A stretch of DNA of 58,810 nt from Saprospiraceae bacterium (GTDB lineage: Bacteria > Bacteroidota > Bacteroidia > Chitinophagales > Saprospiraceae): assembly GCA_028284395.1 (NCBI GenBank), contig JANQRV010000117.1, forward strand, positions 1 through 58,810, given 5' to 3'. Under the pieces are notes generated by a model. The model searched no databases. It saw nothing but the letters and a program-made list of their open reading frames with translations, and was not told where the DNA came from. Below, piece after piece: positions 1-8,657 of this stretch. The translations under genes were made by a program, and so were the position numbers. How positions within the stretch are numbered: position 1 is the stretch's first letter; each line of letters starts with the position of its first letter.

Positions 1-912
1 TTACAACAATGGGACAACGGCATTCGCGTTGATGTAAGTGATCCCGAAAACTTAGGCCCAGTTCTTCCTCGATTGTTAGCTTTGGAAGGGATTCGTGATA
101 TTTTGAATGAAGGATACGAGGATCTGCAGGAAGCCGGAGAAGGGTTTGTATTTTCATTGACAATCGGATTTGATAACTTTGATACCCCCGAGAGTTTTAG
201 CAAAGTCAATCGTGCAATTGCTGCTCGACTGGCCTTGTATGCTGAAGATTGGCAAGTAGCCCAAGAGGCTTTGAATGCATCCTTTCTCGATCTACAGATA
301 GCGACTGCTTCAGCTTCAAAAATGAACATGGGGCCAGCTCATGTTTATGGAACAGAACCAGATCTTCCCAATCCATTGTACTTCGACTTCGATCAGGCAG
401 CGCAAGAGTTGTTGATTTGTCATCCAGCCTGGATAGAAGAGGCTTTACCCAATGACAAACGTTTAAAAAAAGTGATTCGGAGAATAGATCATCCTCTTCA
501 AATATCGGGTTTCCAGGATGCTGATGGAAATACATTTCAAGGAGAGTTTCAAGACCAGCGGTGGCCAAGTGAAGTGGCTGCAATTCCCTTTATCCGCAAT
601 GAAGAATTGATCCTGATTTATGCGGAGGTCCAACTACGGACCAATGAGCTGCAAGGTGCTGTAGATGCCATCAATATTATTAGAAATACCTGGGGACTTG
701 GCAATTATGAAGGAGGACGTTCCCCCGATGAACTTTTGGAAGAAATACTTTTTCAACGCAGATATTCGCTCTGGGCGGAGGGTGGACACAGATGGATTGA
801 TCTTCGACGAACCGGAAGACTGGATGCTAGATATGTAGACCTAAGAGATGGAGGGGTACTATTTCAGCAAGTATCAGCTCCAACCTCTGTTGTTCCTTGG
901 GAAGGCGAATAG
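1..912 (+). CDS. SusD/RagB-family nutrient-binding outer-membrane lipoprotein (C-terminal part)
   Basis: The reading frame is open from base 1, so the 5' end lies outside the window and only the last 303 residues are present. The C-terminal third has the usual SusD ending: a helix of the form RNEELILIYAEVQLR, then a hairpin of helices with INIIRNTWGL, and the closing block RRYSLWAEGGHRWIDLRRTG. SusD proteins sit on the outer-membrane surface and hand glycans or peptides to a SusC TonB-dependent channel; a susC gene would be expected just upstream. The nearby trehalase is more than 55 kb away, so no substrate can be assigned. The stop codon is only 8 bases from the end of the convergent gene. 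Confidence 0.9.
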   Translation, partial: LQQWDNGIRVDVSDPENLGPVLPRLLALEGIRDILNEGYEDLQEAGEGFVFSLTIGFDNFDTPESFSKVNRAIAARLALYAEDWQVAQEALNASFLDLQIATASASKMNMGPAHVYGTEPDLPNPLYFDFDQAAQELLICHPAWIEEALPNDKRLKKVIRRIDHPLQISGFQDADGNTFQGEFQDQRWPSEVAAIPFIRNEELILIYAEVQLRTNELQGAVDAINIIRNTWGLGNYEGGRSPDELLEEILFQRRYSLWAEGGHRWIDLRRTGRLDARYVDLRDGGVLFQQVSAPTSVVPWEGE

Positions 913-920
913 TCTCTCCA

Positions 921-1415
921 TTAATCCGTCAATCCCTCCTTTTGGATTCGCTTTTGCAGGTCATTTACTTGTTGAAGTGCGGCCGACCCGTACCAGGGGC
1001 GCAACTCCATAATTAAACTTCCCGCTTGAATGGCAGGATCCGTCTCTGTCAGTTTTCGAGCCTCAGCCGTATCCGCAACATTAAAAATATAAATTCCTCT
1101 AACGTCCCCTTCATCCAGGAATGGCCCGGCTAACGAAAGTTTGCCCTCGCGAGCCAAACGTCCAATATTTTCTAGATGAGCGATCTGCAACTGCGCCGCC
1201 TCTGTTGAATCCCGGTCCCGATTCGGTCCTTTTTTGAGGAAGGCCATAACATATTGGCGCATGCCATAAGGGTCGGCCCCGAGACTTTTCGCCAGGTCCG
1301 CATCATATCCGGATCGTAGTTCCTGTGTGATGACCGTTGTATCTGCCGGTTGTTCTGTACAGGCGGAGAATACGAGGATCAAAATGAAGGTATTCCGTAA
1401 TTGTAGGGTTTTCAT
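921..1415 (-). CDS. YciI-like domain lipoprotein
   Basis: I chose the ATG at 1415 (164 residues) over the longer frame to 1538, because it gives a lipoprotein signal (MKTLQLRN, hydrophobic stretch, FSAC with Cys19) and avoids overlap with the upstream gene, leaving 26 bases. The mature part has a YciI-type layout: an N-terminal strand (YVMAFLKKGP), a helix with HLENIGRLAREGKLSLAGPF, a strand GIYIFNV, a helix rich in acidic residues and a final ELRPWYG. YciI domains are small ferredoxin-like folds of mostly unknown function that resemble muconolactone isomerase-type enzymes. It probably shares an operon with the acetamidase-like gene upstream. Function beyond the fold is unknown. Confidence 0.7.
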   Translation of the reverse strand: MKTLQLRNTFILILVFSACTEQPADTTVITQELRSGYDADLAKSLGADPYGMRQYVMAFLKKGPNRDRDSTEAAQLQIAHLENIGRLAREGKLSLAGPFLDEGDVRGIYIFNVADTAEARKLTETDPAIQAGSLIMELRPWYGSAALQQVNDLQKRIQKEGLTD

Positions 1416-1441
1416 AATGGCATCTTTATAGTTATGATCTG

Positions 1442-2491
1442 TTAAATTCCCAAAACTTCCTTGGAGATATGCATAGCCACCAACATATTTGGAACGTCGA
1501 CAACTTCGGCAATTTTCAGATCGCCGGCCAAAGAACAAAGGGCATACGCATCGTTTCGAGAAAGTTGATGTTCGCTTACTAAATAATCAACCATGTAGCG
1601 AACCGCTTTTCTAGCGGCGGCGTCAATGGTTTTTGCAAAGGCTGTGACGGCGTAGTAGTCATCAGTTTCATATTCTGGTTCTCGAATTGATCTACCACCT
1701 TTTAGCACTTCTATTTCATATATGATGCGCATTGGGGCTTCTATGGCGGTTCCACATACTTCGCCGAGCCCCTGTGCGGCATGTGCATCTCCAATTGAAA
1801 ACAAAGCCCCTTCGACCAAAACTGGAAAATAGACGGTGGTTCCTTCCGTGATATGGGGATCGTCCATGTTGCCTCCGTTGGCACGCGGAGGAATGGTGGA
1901 CAGCAGTTCCTCGGTATCAGGAGCTACTCCCATAACCCCTGGAAAGGGGTTAAGCGGAATCTTGATTTTCTCGTTAAAGGGAACGGATTCCATATCCTTG
2001 TTCAGGCGGAATGTCTTCAAGTAAGGTTCTTTGAATTCGTCGGCCAGAAAACCAAATCCAGGTGCGATTGCTGTCCAACCCCAATCCATTAACTCGATCT
2101 TGTGAAGTTTGACTTTGAGTACATCTCCGGGTTCCGCTCCTTCTACGAAGACGGGACCGGTTAACGGGTGTATGGGGTCAAAACTGAGTGTAGTGAGGGC
2201 ACTTACGTCCGATTCTGCATTGAACTGTTCATCACTGGCATCTTCGGTAAATACTTCTATGATCGATCCCGATGGAACGGTTATTACGGGGGGAATGGTC
2301 TTACTAAATCGATTGTGTGTTTGGTCTTTTGTAAGGGTGAATTGGGGTTCTGGGACGGCAGGTGTAGATGTTTTTTCGGTTGGGAAGGTTTCAGTGTGTG
2401 CTGGATCAGAAGAGCTGGTGGGGCCCTCGCAACAAAGAAAAGTAATGAGTAGCAATGTCGTAGCAATAGTATTTACGCAGCGCTTTTTCAT
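1442..2491 (-). CDS. Acetamidase/formamidase-family lipoprotein
   Basis: This 349-residue protein matches the FmdA/AmdA family, which hydrolyses short amides to ammonia and a carboxylic acid. Recognisable blocks are HPLTGPVFVEGAEPGDVLKV, WGWTAIAPGFGFL, the GVMGVAP segment, PPRANGGNMD, and FSIGDAHAAQGLGEVCGTAIE, which holds the conserved Asp-His pair and Glu. An N-terminal hydrophobic segment ending in FLCC suggests a lipoprotein signal, so the enzyme is probably periplasmic or outer-membrane anchored, unlike the cytoplasmic classical enzymes. It lies 26 bases upstream of the YciI-like lipoprotein gene on the same strand, consistent with an operon. Substrate is not determinable from sequence. 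Confidence 0.85.
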   Translation of the reverse strand: MKKRCVNTIATTLLLITFLCCEGPTSSSDPAHTETFPTEKTSTPAVPEPQFTLTKDQTHNRFSKTIPPVITVPSGSIIEVFTEDASDEQFNAESDVSALTTLSFDPIHPLTGPVFVEGAEPGDVLKVKLHKIELMDWGWTAIAPGFGFLADEFKEPYLKTFRLNKDMESVPFNEKIKIPLNPFPGVMGVAPDTEELLSTIPPRANGGNMDDPHITEGTTVYFPVLVEGALFSIGDAHAAQGLGEVCGTAIEAPMRIIYEIEVLKGGRSIREPEYETDDYYAVTAFAKTIDAAARKAVRYMVDYLVSEHQLSRNDAYALCSLAGDLKIAEVVDVPNMLVAMHISKEVLGI

Positions 2492-2548
2492 AGCAGGCTA
2501 TTTTTTGTGAAGATGTTTAAAGTTCCTATTTCTGAAAATTGAAATTAG

Positions 2549-2556
2549 TAAATTTG
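2549..2556 (+). promoter_or_regulatory. Candidate -7 promoter element for tex
   Basis: The sequence TAAATTTG fits the Bacteroidota sigma-ABfrA -7 consensus TAnnTTTG, about 45 bases before the tex ATG. The matching -33 TTTG is not clear at the usual 19-20 base spacing, so this is a candidate only. Confidence 0.4.
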
Positions 2557-2600
2557 CACTCGCGGCCTGACCGTGAAGACTGAAGTTGAAAAAAAATCTT

Positions 2601-4742
2601 ATGACTGATACAACAATCCCATCTCAACACCTACAAATTATTTCTAAGAACCTTTCTATTCCTCAGAGACAGGTAGAAAAAACCGTAGAACTGCTGCTTG
2701 GGGGAGCGACAATTCCCTTCATTTCCAGGTATCGCAAGGAAGTGACGGGTTCATTGGACGAAGTGCAGGTAGCCGAGGTCAATAAGGAACATAAGAAATT
2801 ACAAGAACTGGCTAGCCGCAAAACCACCATTCTCAAATCGATCGAGGAGCAGGGCAAATTAACCGAAGAATTAAAGTTCAGGATTAATAACTGTTATGAC
2901 ACCGTTGAATTGGAAGACATTTACCTTCCTTATAAGCGTAAACGCAAAACCAAGGCAGGGGTGGCCAGATCAAAAGGGTTAGAACCATTGGCACAAGCCA
3001 TTTACCTGCAACGTTCGAATGATATTGAGCAAATGGCTGCCAAATTCCTTAATGAAGAAGTGGCTTCGACTGAGGAGGCACTGCAAGGTGCAAGAGACAT
3101 TATTGCGGAATGGATCAGCGAGGATGAAAAAGCCCGTAATAAGGTGCGTGCTGTTTTTCGAAGAAGTGCGGTGATTAAGTCTAAGGTGGCTAGGGGCAAG
3201 GAGGAAGAAGGTGCGAAGTACAAAGACTATTTCGATTTTGAAGAGCCCCTGAAAAAATGTCCCTCACATCGAATCTTGGCCATTCGGCGCGGAGAGGAAG
3301 AAGGGTTTTTACGGGCTCGCATCGCTCCGGAGGAAGACGAGGCTCTTTATCAGTTGGAGCGACTGTTCTTGAGAGGACATGGAGCGGCAACCGACCAGGT
3401 TAATACAGCGATGGTAGATAGCTATAAACGATTGTTATCTCCGTCGATTGAGACCGAGTTCAGGAATGCTGCGAAAGAAAGAGCTGATGCTGAAGCCATT
3501 GATGTTTTTGTCCAAAACCTTCGACAATTGTTGCTCGCGCCGCCGCTTGGTCAGAAAAATGTGATGGGCATCGATCCGGGATATCGCACTGGGTGCAAAG
3601 TAGTATGTTTGGATGCAAATGGAGATTTACTTTATCATGGAGCTATTTACCCGCATCCACCGCAGTCGAAAACCTATGAGTCTGAAGCTGCTATCAGAAC
3701 TTGGGTAGATAAGTACCAAGTAGAATCCATCGCAGTAGGCAATGGGACTGCAGGCCGGGAGACCATGACTTTGTGCAAAAAGATCCAATTCGATCATCCG
3801 GTCGAGGTCTTCATGGTCAACGAAAGTGGAGCCTCCATTTATTCCGCCTCGGAAATCGCCCGGGAAGAATTTCCGGACCATGATGTAACCGTTCGCGGTG
3901 CCGTTTCGATTGGGCGTCGCTTGATGGACCCCTTGGCGGAGCTGGTTAAAATTGATGCCAAATCGATCGGAGTAGGGCAGTATCAGCATGATGTGAATCA
4001 GTCCCAATTAAAAGAAAGTCTGGATCAGGTGGTGGAAAGTTGCGTAAACGCTGTGGGGGTCAATCTCAATACGGCTAGCAAACACCTCTTGACTTATGTT
4101 TCGGGCCTTGGACCAGTCTTGGCCCAAAATATCGTGAATTATCGACAGGAGAACGGAGCGTTTAAGTCTCGTGCACAGTTGAAGAAAGTACCGCGGATGG
4201 GGGAGAAAGCCTTTGAACAGGCAGCAGGGTTCCTGCGAATTCGAGGAGGAGGGAATCCACTAGATATGACGGCAGTTCATCCAGAAAGTTATCACATCGT
4301 CAAAAAAATGGCGCAAGATCTGCAATGTTCCGTTCCGGACCTGATCCAAAAAAGTGAACTCCGAAAGCAGATCCGCCTCGAAAAATACGTAGTGGAAGGT
4401 ACGGGAATGCCAACGTTACGGGACATTGCTAAAGAACTTGAAAAACCGGGCTTAGACCCTCGTGGAAAAGCTAAGGCATTTGAATTTGCGGCAAATGTAA
4501 AGACGATCAATGATTTGCATTCCGGAATGGTTTTACCTGGGATCGTTAACAATATTACCAACTTTGGCGCCTTCGTAGATATTGGTATTAAGGAGAGTGG
4601 CTTGGTCCACATTTCTCAGCTCGCCAATAAATTTGTGAAAAACCCAAATGACGTTGTCAGCCTGCAGCAAGAAGTAATGGTAAAGGTAATTGATATTGAT
4701 TTAAAGCGTTCGCGGATCCAACTTTCAATGAAGGATGTTTGA
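2601..4742 (+). CDS. tex: Tex-family RNA-binding transcription accessory protein
   Basis: The protein (713 residues from the ATG at 2601; a TTG at 2586 is an upstream alternative) has the full Tex architecture: an N-terminal helical Tex region with ATIPFISRYRKEVTGSLDE, a YqgF/RuvX-like RNase H fold near residue 320 (VMGIDPGYRTGCK), a helix-hairpin-helix region around 496-550 (YVSGLGPVLAQNIVNYR), and a C-terminal S1 RNA-binding domain from about 641 (FGAFVDIGIKESGLVHISQL). Tex proteins bind nucleic acid and associate with the transcription machinery. Length is close to the usual 710-780. It stands alone, with divergent upstream lipoprotein genes and a long gap downstream. Confidence 0.96.
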   Translation: MTDTTIPSQHLQIISKNLSIPQRQVEKTVELLLGGATIPFISRYRKEVTGSLDEVQVAEVNKEHKKLQELASRKTTILKSIEEQGKLTEELKFRINNCYDTVELEDIYLPYKRKRKTKAGVARSKGLEPLAQAIYLQRSNDIEQMAAKFLNEEVASTEEALQGARDIIAEWISEDEKARNKVRAVFRRSAVIKSKVARGKEEEGAKYKDYFDFEEPLKKCPSHRILAIRRGEEEGFLRARIAPEEDEALYQLERLFLRGHGAATDQVNTAMVDSYKRLLSPSIETEFRNAAKERADAEAIDVFVQNLRQLLLAPPLGQKNVMGIDPGYRTGCKVVCLDANGDLLYHGAIYPHPPQSKTYESEAAIRTWVDKYQVESIAVGNGTAGRETMTLCKKIQFDHPVEVFMVNESGASIYSASEIAREEFPDHDVTVRGAVSIGRRLMDPLAELVKIDAKSIGVGQYQHDVNQSQLKESLDQVVESCVNAVGVNLNTASKHLLTYVSGLGPVLAQNIVNYRQENGAFKSRAQLKKVPRMGEKAFEQAAGFLRIRGGGNPLDMTAVHPESYHIVKKMAQDLQCSVPDLIQKSELRKQIRLEKYVVEGTGMPTLRDIAKELEKPGLDPRGKAKAFEFAANVKTINDLHSGMVLPGIVNNITNFGAFVDIGIKESGLVHISQLANKFVKNPNDVVSLQQEVMVKVIDIDLKRSRIQLSMKDV

Positions 4743-5094
4743 TAAATCAATCAAGCCTGCCACCATTGTTCCAATAATAGTGAGAATTAAATTCTCAACC
4801 CTTTTGACCATTGCTTTTTACGCCAACTTGTAATGGCGGGTATCAGGTGACCAAAACCTACCGGGAAAAGTAGGAATTAAATTAATATCGAAGTCAAATC
4901 AGATAAGATGGCAACATGGTGATCGGGAAAGTTCCTGATCCAGAGTAACCGGACGATAATGAAAACAATTAAACCATAGGAGGACAGGAAAAATTCGTCA
5001 GGTGAAGTGTCCGTGTAAAAACAATTGAAATATATTAAGGCAACTTTCGCTCTCGAAAGCAAGTTTACTATCCTAGAAATAACTAACATTCGTT
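4743..5094. other. Intergenic region with three small hairpins
   Basis: This 352-base gap between tex and the DUF547 gene contains no convincing gene. It does hold three consecutive inverted repeats: TGAGAAT/ATTCTCA at 4781-4797 (3-base loop, followed by CTTTTG), CGCCA/TGGCG at 4821-4838, and CCTAC/GTAGG at 4857-4874. The first could be a weak tex terminator. No tRNA or known riboswitch pattern is apparent. A 70-codon frame on the minus strand (4877-5089) shows no family features and I do not call it. Confidence 0.4.
5044..5059. promoter_or_regulatory. Inverted repeat upstream of DUF547 gene
   Basis: CTTTCG-CTCT-CGAAAG is a perfect 6-base inverted repeat with a tetraloop, ending 35 bases before the start codon at 5095. 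It may be a 5' leader hairpin or an operator; there is no further evidence. Confidence 0.3.
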
Positions 5095-6105
5095 ATGAAA
5101 TTATCTCAATTTGCATTTTGGGTCTTTTTATTGACCCTTGTCATAAGCTGTAAACATAAGGGGGTGAATGAAACATCCACCATCGAAGAACCTCCTTCTA
5201 CGGAGAAGGTTTTGCCTCCACTAGAAGACACTAAGTCTGTGCCCTCCCCCTCAAATACTCCTGTTGTTAAGCCCGTTTTATATGAAGAAAAAGCAGCAAC
5301 AACTAGTAAATCATCACCCTCCCAGAAGATTCCTGAGAAAATGACTCGCACGAAGGAAAAAGAAACTTCGATCCAATTGGAGGAAGTTGAGGTAGAATTG
5401 GAACCAACCGTGGTACCAGAAAAGGAAAACGACGGCAAAAAGGAGATTGAAATTGTACCGGTAGCTCCTTCCCATGAAATCTGGAACGACTTGCTTAAAA
5501 ATTATGTCAGTTCAACAGGTAAAGTAAACTATAAAGGTCTTTCTGCCAACCGATCCCAACTCGAATCCTATTTACAGTTGTTGGCGGAGAATCCGGAACA
5601 TAACTCCTGGTCAAGCTTTGAAAAAATGGCATACTGGATCAATGCTTATAATGCCTTTACCGTTAAATTGATCGTCGATAACTATCCGCTTGGTAGCATT
5701 ATGGAATTATATGGAGGAAAAGCATGGGATGAAAAATGGATTAAGCTTGGGGAGAAGACTTACACCTTGAACAACATTGAACATGATATATTGAGACCGC
5801 GTTATAAAGATGCTCGTATTCACTTTGCAGTCAATTGCGCTGCCCAGTCCTGTCCACCAATTCTAAACCGAGCCTGGACCAGCACCCAACTAAACAGTTT
5901 TTTTGAACAACAAGCTAGAAAGTTTGTCAACGATCCGAAATTCAATCAAATCAAGGCGGATGAAGTGGCCATCTCAAAAATTTTTGAATGGTATGCTGAG
6001 GATTTCGGTAATATCATCGATTATCTCAATAAGTATTCAAAGGTTAAAATCAACTCCGATGCCAAGGTGACCTATTTGGAGTACAATTGGGATCTCAATG
6101 AATGA
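5095..6105 (+). CDS. DUF547 domain lipoprotein
   Basis: The 336-residue protein starts with a clear lipoprotein signal (MKLSQFAFW, hydrophobic core, LVISC with Cys19). Residues about 25-125 are a low-complexity linker rich in Pro, Glu, Thr and Ser that likely spaces the domain from the membrane. The rest is a DUF547 domain, shown by MAYWINAYNAFTVKLIVDNY, GKAWDEKW, TYTLNNIEHDILRPRY, IHFAVNCAAQSCPPI and the Trp/Tyr-rich end TYLEYNWDLN. DUF547 has no established activity; its Cys, His and Asn motifs suggest a possible enzyme. It is monocistronic, facing an unrelated gene. Confidence 0.9.
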   Translation: MKLSQFAFWVFLLTLVISCKHKGVNETSTIEEPPSTEKVLPPLEDTKSVPSPSNTPVVKPVLYEEKAATTSKSSPSQKIPEKMTRTKEKETSIQLEEVEVELEPTVVPEKENDGKKEIEIVPVAPSHEIWNDLLKNYVSSTGKVNYKGLSANRSQLESYLQLLAENPEHNSWSSFEKMAYWINAYNAFTVKLIVDNYPLGSIMELYGGKAWDEKWIKLGEKTYTLNNIEHDILRPRYKDARIHFAVNCAAQSCPPILNRAWTSTQLNSFFEQQARKFVNDPKFNQIKADEVAISKIFEWYAEDFGNIIDYLNKYSKVKINSDAKVTYLEYNWDLNE

Positions 6106-6115
6106 AAAGGAAACA

Positions 6116-6158
6116 GGCCGAGCCTTCCAATGATAAATCGTCGGTTGGCAGCCCGGCC
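6116..6158. terminator. Imperfect hairpin between convergent genes
   Basis: GGCCG at 6116-6120 pairs with CGGCC at 6154-6158, with CCAA/TTGG pairing further in. On the minus strand it is followed by a pyrimidine-rich stretch (CTGTTTCCTTTTC). It lies between the convergent stops at 6105 and 6194, so it could serve as a terminator, probably mainly for the minus-strand gene. Confidence 0.4.
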
Positions 6159-6193
6159 ATCGAGAGTAATTCTAATATTAATAGTTGCCTAGA

Positions 6194-7003
6194 CTACCAA
6201 CCGCAAAATGGAGGGCAGGTATAGGTAACGTCAAACATATATTCTACCCCCTGGAGCTCGCGCTGTCTGGCAGTTGGCCTAACCCCAACCACAGGCCGAA
6301 ACTCAAATGGATGTGAGGGCGTGCTTTTACCAGTGCCCAGGTGGATGTACAACTCTACATCGGGAAAAAAAGTGCGGATTTTGTCAAATATACTCTCCGT
6401 CGTTTCTTTCGAGAATTTATGTGATTTGACCCGGGTTACTACATTCATCTGTTCAATAAAGGTCTCAAATAGATCCGCCAGAGACTCTTGTGGTGTTTTT
6501 AACCAGTTCCGAATGTAGGAATAGGCAATTTCCGGAGGTATTTCATTTTGACCGCTTAGCACTGTATATGGCGATTGGTTGAGGAATGGAACTACCGGCG
6601 TCCATTGTAATCTAAGTGAATTGAAATCAGGTTGTTCAGAAACCTCACTTAATGCAATGATCGGCGCGAACAAAGGCTGATTTCGGGTTTCTAGATCATT
6701 ACTCGATAGCAGTGGATTACATCCCATGTAAATTGTTAAGTTTTCCGGCGACGAATTTAGAAGATCTTTCATCCCACTTTGAAATGTTAATTTGTAGGAT
6801 GCCACTCTTTCGGATTGACTTCTAAGTGAGTTGTATCCGTAAAATAATTCTGGTACATTCTTCTGGAGGCACGTTTGCCATTGTCGGTACCAGGCTTTGG
6901 CCGATTCTTTCGAAAGTTTTTGTGGCTTATCAAAGGCATTGACATGATCCCTCCCGTTTTCGGTTAAGAGAGGTTTCAGCACCATACTTGCATTGGAACT
7001 CAT
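6194..7003 (-). CDS. Uncharacterised protein, CPPxC-tail family (paralogue A)
   Basis: I do not recognise a named family. The 269-residue protein has no signal peptide or membrane segment and is a clear paralogue of the gene at 9536-10249. Shared landmarks in order are ASYKL/ASFKL, a MGCNP motif, NEIPxEIAYSY followed by WLKTP, the block RxKSxxFSxETT, HLGxGxxTPSxPFxFRPVxGxR, and a C-terminus of FDVxYxCPPxC. Here the tail is TCPPFCGW. The N-terminus is about 30 residues longer than in the paralogue. It lies 216 bases downstream of the response-regulator gene on the same strand; the gap holds no obvious promoter or terminator, so co-transcription is possible but unproven. Confidence 0.8.
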   Translation of the reverse strand: MSSNASMVLKPLLTENGRDHVNAFDKPQKLSKESAKAWYRQWQTCLQKNVPELFYGYNSLRSQSERVASYKLTFQSGMKDLLNSSPENLTIYMGCNPLLSSNDLETRNQPLFAPIIALSEVSEQPDFNSLRLQWTPVVPFLNQSPYTVLSGQNEIPPEIAYSYIRNWLKTPQESLADLFETFIEQMNVVTRVKSHKFSKETTESIFDKIRTFFPDVELYIHLGTGKSTPSHPFEFRPVVGVRPTARQRELQGVEYMFDVTYTCPPFCGW

Positions 7004-7219
7004 ACGTTATCGGTTTAATAGTGAAAAAATAATTTCGGATGTAACCGGGGTGCGAAATAGAGACAGGTTTGACTGCTTTCTTATGATGAAGATCCTGGGT
7101 TGAAATAGACTGGGAGCTAGTTCGACTGGGAAAGATTTGTAATTTAGATCGACTAAGAGTTTTTACAAATTATAAAAAACTATTGGACTAGTCAACTAAG
7201 GGAAAAGGTCTTTGGCTAT

Positions 7220-7876
7220 TCAGAGTTTGAAAATATCGTGTTTGATGGCTTTAATTACCAGGCCTGCTGTAGATTTTACACCCACTTTCTCGATGAGGTT
7301 TTTTCGGTGCCATTCTACCGTTCGTTTACTAATTCCTAATTCATCAGCAATTTCCTGGCTCGTTTTTTCTTCACAGATCAAGGTCAGAATCTCTCTTTCT
7401 CGATCGGTCAGATCCTTAAATTCAGATGGGGAATGCTTGCGGCTTTCGTTACTTGGTTGATTGATATGTAGCAGCGCCTTCTCGACCATTTCTGTGAAAT
7501 AAAAATCAGTTTTAACTACGGTCTTAATGGCTTCTTCGACAATCTCCGGATCTGTATCTTTCAAGAGGTAACCGTTTGCTCCGGCATCTACCATTTGGTT
7601 GATGAGATTGGGATCGTCATACATGGTGAGTATAATAATCTTAATATCGGGATACAATTGTCTGATCCGCCGAATCGCCTCTGCACCGTCCATTGCCGGC
7701 ATTTTATAATCCAGAAGTATTACGTCAGGTTGTTGCTGGGCAATGGCATCCATCAAATCATATCCATTCTTTACTTCGATAACCAATTGGACGTTTAGGA
7801 AGGATTTGATTAGGAGCTTTAGCCCTTTTAGGAATAGGACATGATCGTCGGCAATAGCTAATTTGATAGGCGGCAT
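7220..7876 (-). CDS. NarL/LuxR-type response regulator
   Basis: The 218-residue protein has a receiver domain at residues 1-120 with the acidic pair DD at 10-11, phospho-acceptor Asp56 in VILLDYKMPAMDG, and the conserved Thr and Lys (ILTMYDDP, YLLKDTD). A LuxR-type helix-turn-helix follows from about 150 (LTDREREILTLI, then TSQEIADELGISKRTVEWH). It would act as a DNA-binding transcription factor controlled by the histidine kinase encoded 1 base upstream on the same strand. Targets are unknown; the paralogue pair that flanks the operon is a reasonable guess. Confidence 0.95.
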   Translation of the reverse strand: MPPIKLAIADDHVLFLKGLKLLIKSFLNVQLVIEVKNGYDLMDAIAQQQPDVILLDYKMPAMDGAEAIRRIRQLYPDIKIIILTMYDDPNLINQMVDAGANGYLLKDTDPEIVEEAIKTVVKTDFYFTEMVEKALLHINQPSNESRKHSPSEFKDLTDREREILTLICEEKTSQEIADELGISKRTVEWHRKNLIEKVGVKSTAGLVIKAIKHDIFKL

Positions 7877-7877
7877 A

Positions 7878-8657
7878 CTAAAGATTTACCTGGATTCTTA
7901 CGGCCATCCCCGCATTTGGTGCTGAGTGAAAATGTACAACACCGTGGATGGCGTTGATCCTGCTTTGAATGCTTTTTAGGCCGAGGCCATGTGCGGGAGC
8001 ACTTTGTTCCAAAAACTGATGGGGGTGAAAGCCTTTTCCGTCGTCGGCATATTGAACCAACAAAAACTGCTCATCATTAGAGAGGTCAATGTGGATGTGT
8101 GAGCAACCGGAATGCGTTAATGAGTTGTTCATCAATTCTTGCAAAACGCGGAAAATCGCCGTTTCGATAGGAGGGGAAAAACGCCGTTCCCGATCGTATT
8201 TAAAAGAAACTTCGATGGTTCCCAAATCATTGATCCTTTTGATGATTCCTCTAATGGCTGGGATCAATCCAAATTTTTCAAGACTGGTGGGCAGGAGATT
8301 TCTGGTGATATTCCTTATATTCCTGATGGTTTCATCAATGATAACCTTGGTTTCTTCTTTCAAGTCGCGGTACTCAGTTTCAGGCGTTTCCTGCTTGAGT
8401 TGGCCCACAAATAATTTGGTGGCAGATAATAAACTCCCCACGCTATCGTGAAGATCGTGTGCGATTCTCCTCCGTTCGGACTCTTGCGCCTCCAGCGTAG
8501 AGTTTAACAGTTCTCTTTGATAATCAGTTTCCAACTGGCTTATTTGCTGTTGTTGAGCTAACAGTCGGCGGGTATAGATTAAGTAAAATACAATGACTGA
8601 GACAGATAAGAGTAACATCCCGATCACTCCCGCAAACAATAAAATTGTTATACTCAT
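7878..8657 (-). CDS. Sensor histidine kinase, HisKA_3 type
   Basis: The 259-residue kinase has one N-terminal membrane segment (about residues 3-28), a short coiled linker (LLAQQQQISQLETDYQREL), the HisKA_3 dimerisation box with phospho-acceptor His70 (RRRIAHDLHDSVGSLLSATK), and an HATPase_c domain with the N box ELMNNSLTHS, DDGKGF, and GLGLKSIQSRINAI. There is no extracytoplasmic or PAS sensor domain. Its start codon overlaps the stop of the upstream membrane-protein gene by four bases (ATGA), so the two are likely translationally coupled, and it is 1 base from the response-regulator gene. I infer that the upstream membrane protein supplies the input. Confidence 0.95.
   Translation of the reverse strand: MSITILLFAGVIGMLLLSVSVIVFYLIYTRRLLAQQQQISQLETDYQRELLNSTLEAQESERRRIAHDLHDSVGSLLSATKLFVGQLKQETPETEYRDLKEETKVIIDETIRNIRNITRNLLPTSLEKFGLIPAIRGIIKRINDLGTIEVSFKYDRERRFSPPIETAIFRVLQELMNNSLTHSGCSHIHIDLSNDEQFLLVQYADDGKGFHPHQFLEQSAPAHGLGLKSIQSRINAIHGVVHFHSAPNAGMAVRIQVNL

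Noticed and set aside
4781..4797. Strong terminator for tex
   Set aside because: The stem is AT-rich and the following T-run is short and interrupted, so it is described only as a weak candidate within the intergenic region.
4877..5089. A 70-codon frame on the minus strand in the tex-DUF547 gap
   Set aside because: It has no recognisable domain or composition of a real gene and lies across the leader of the next gene.
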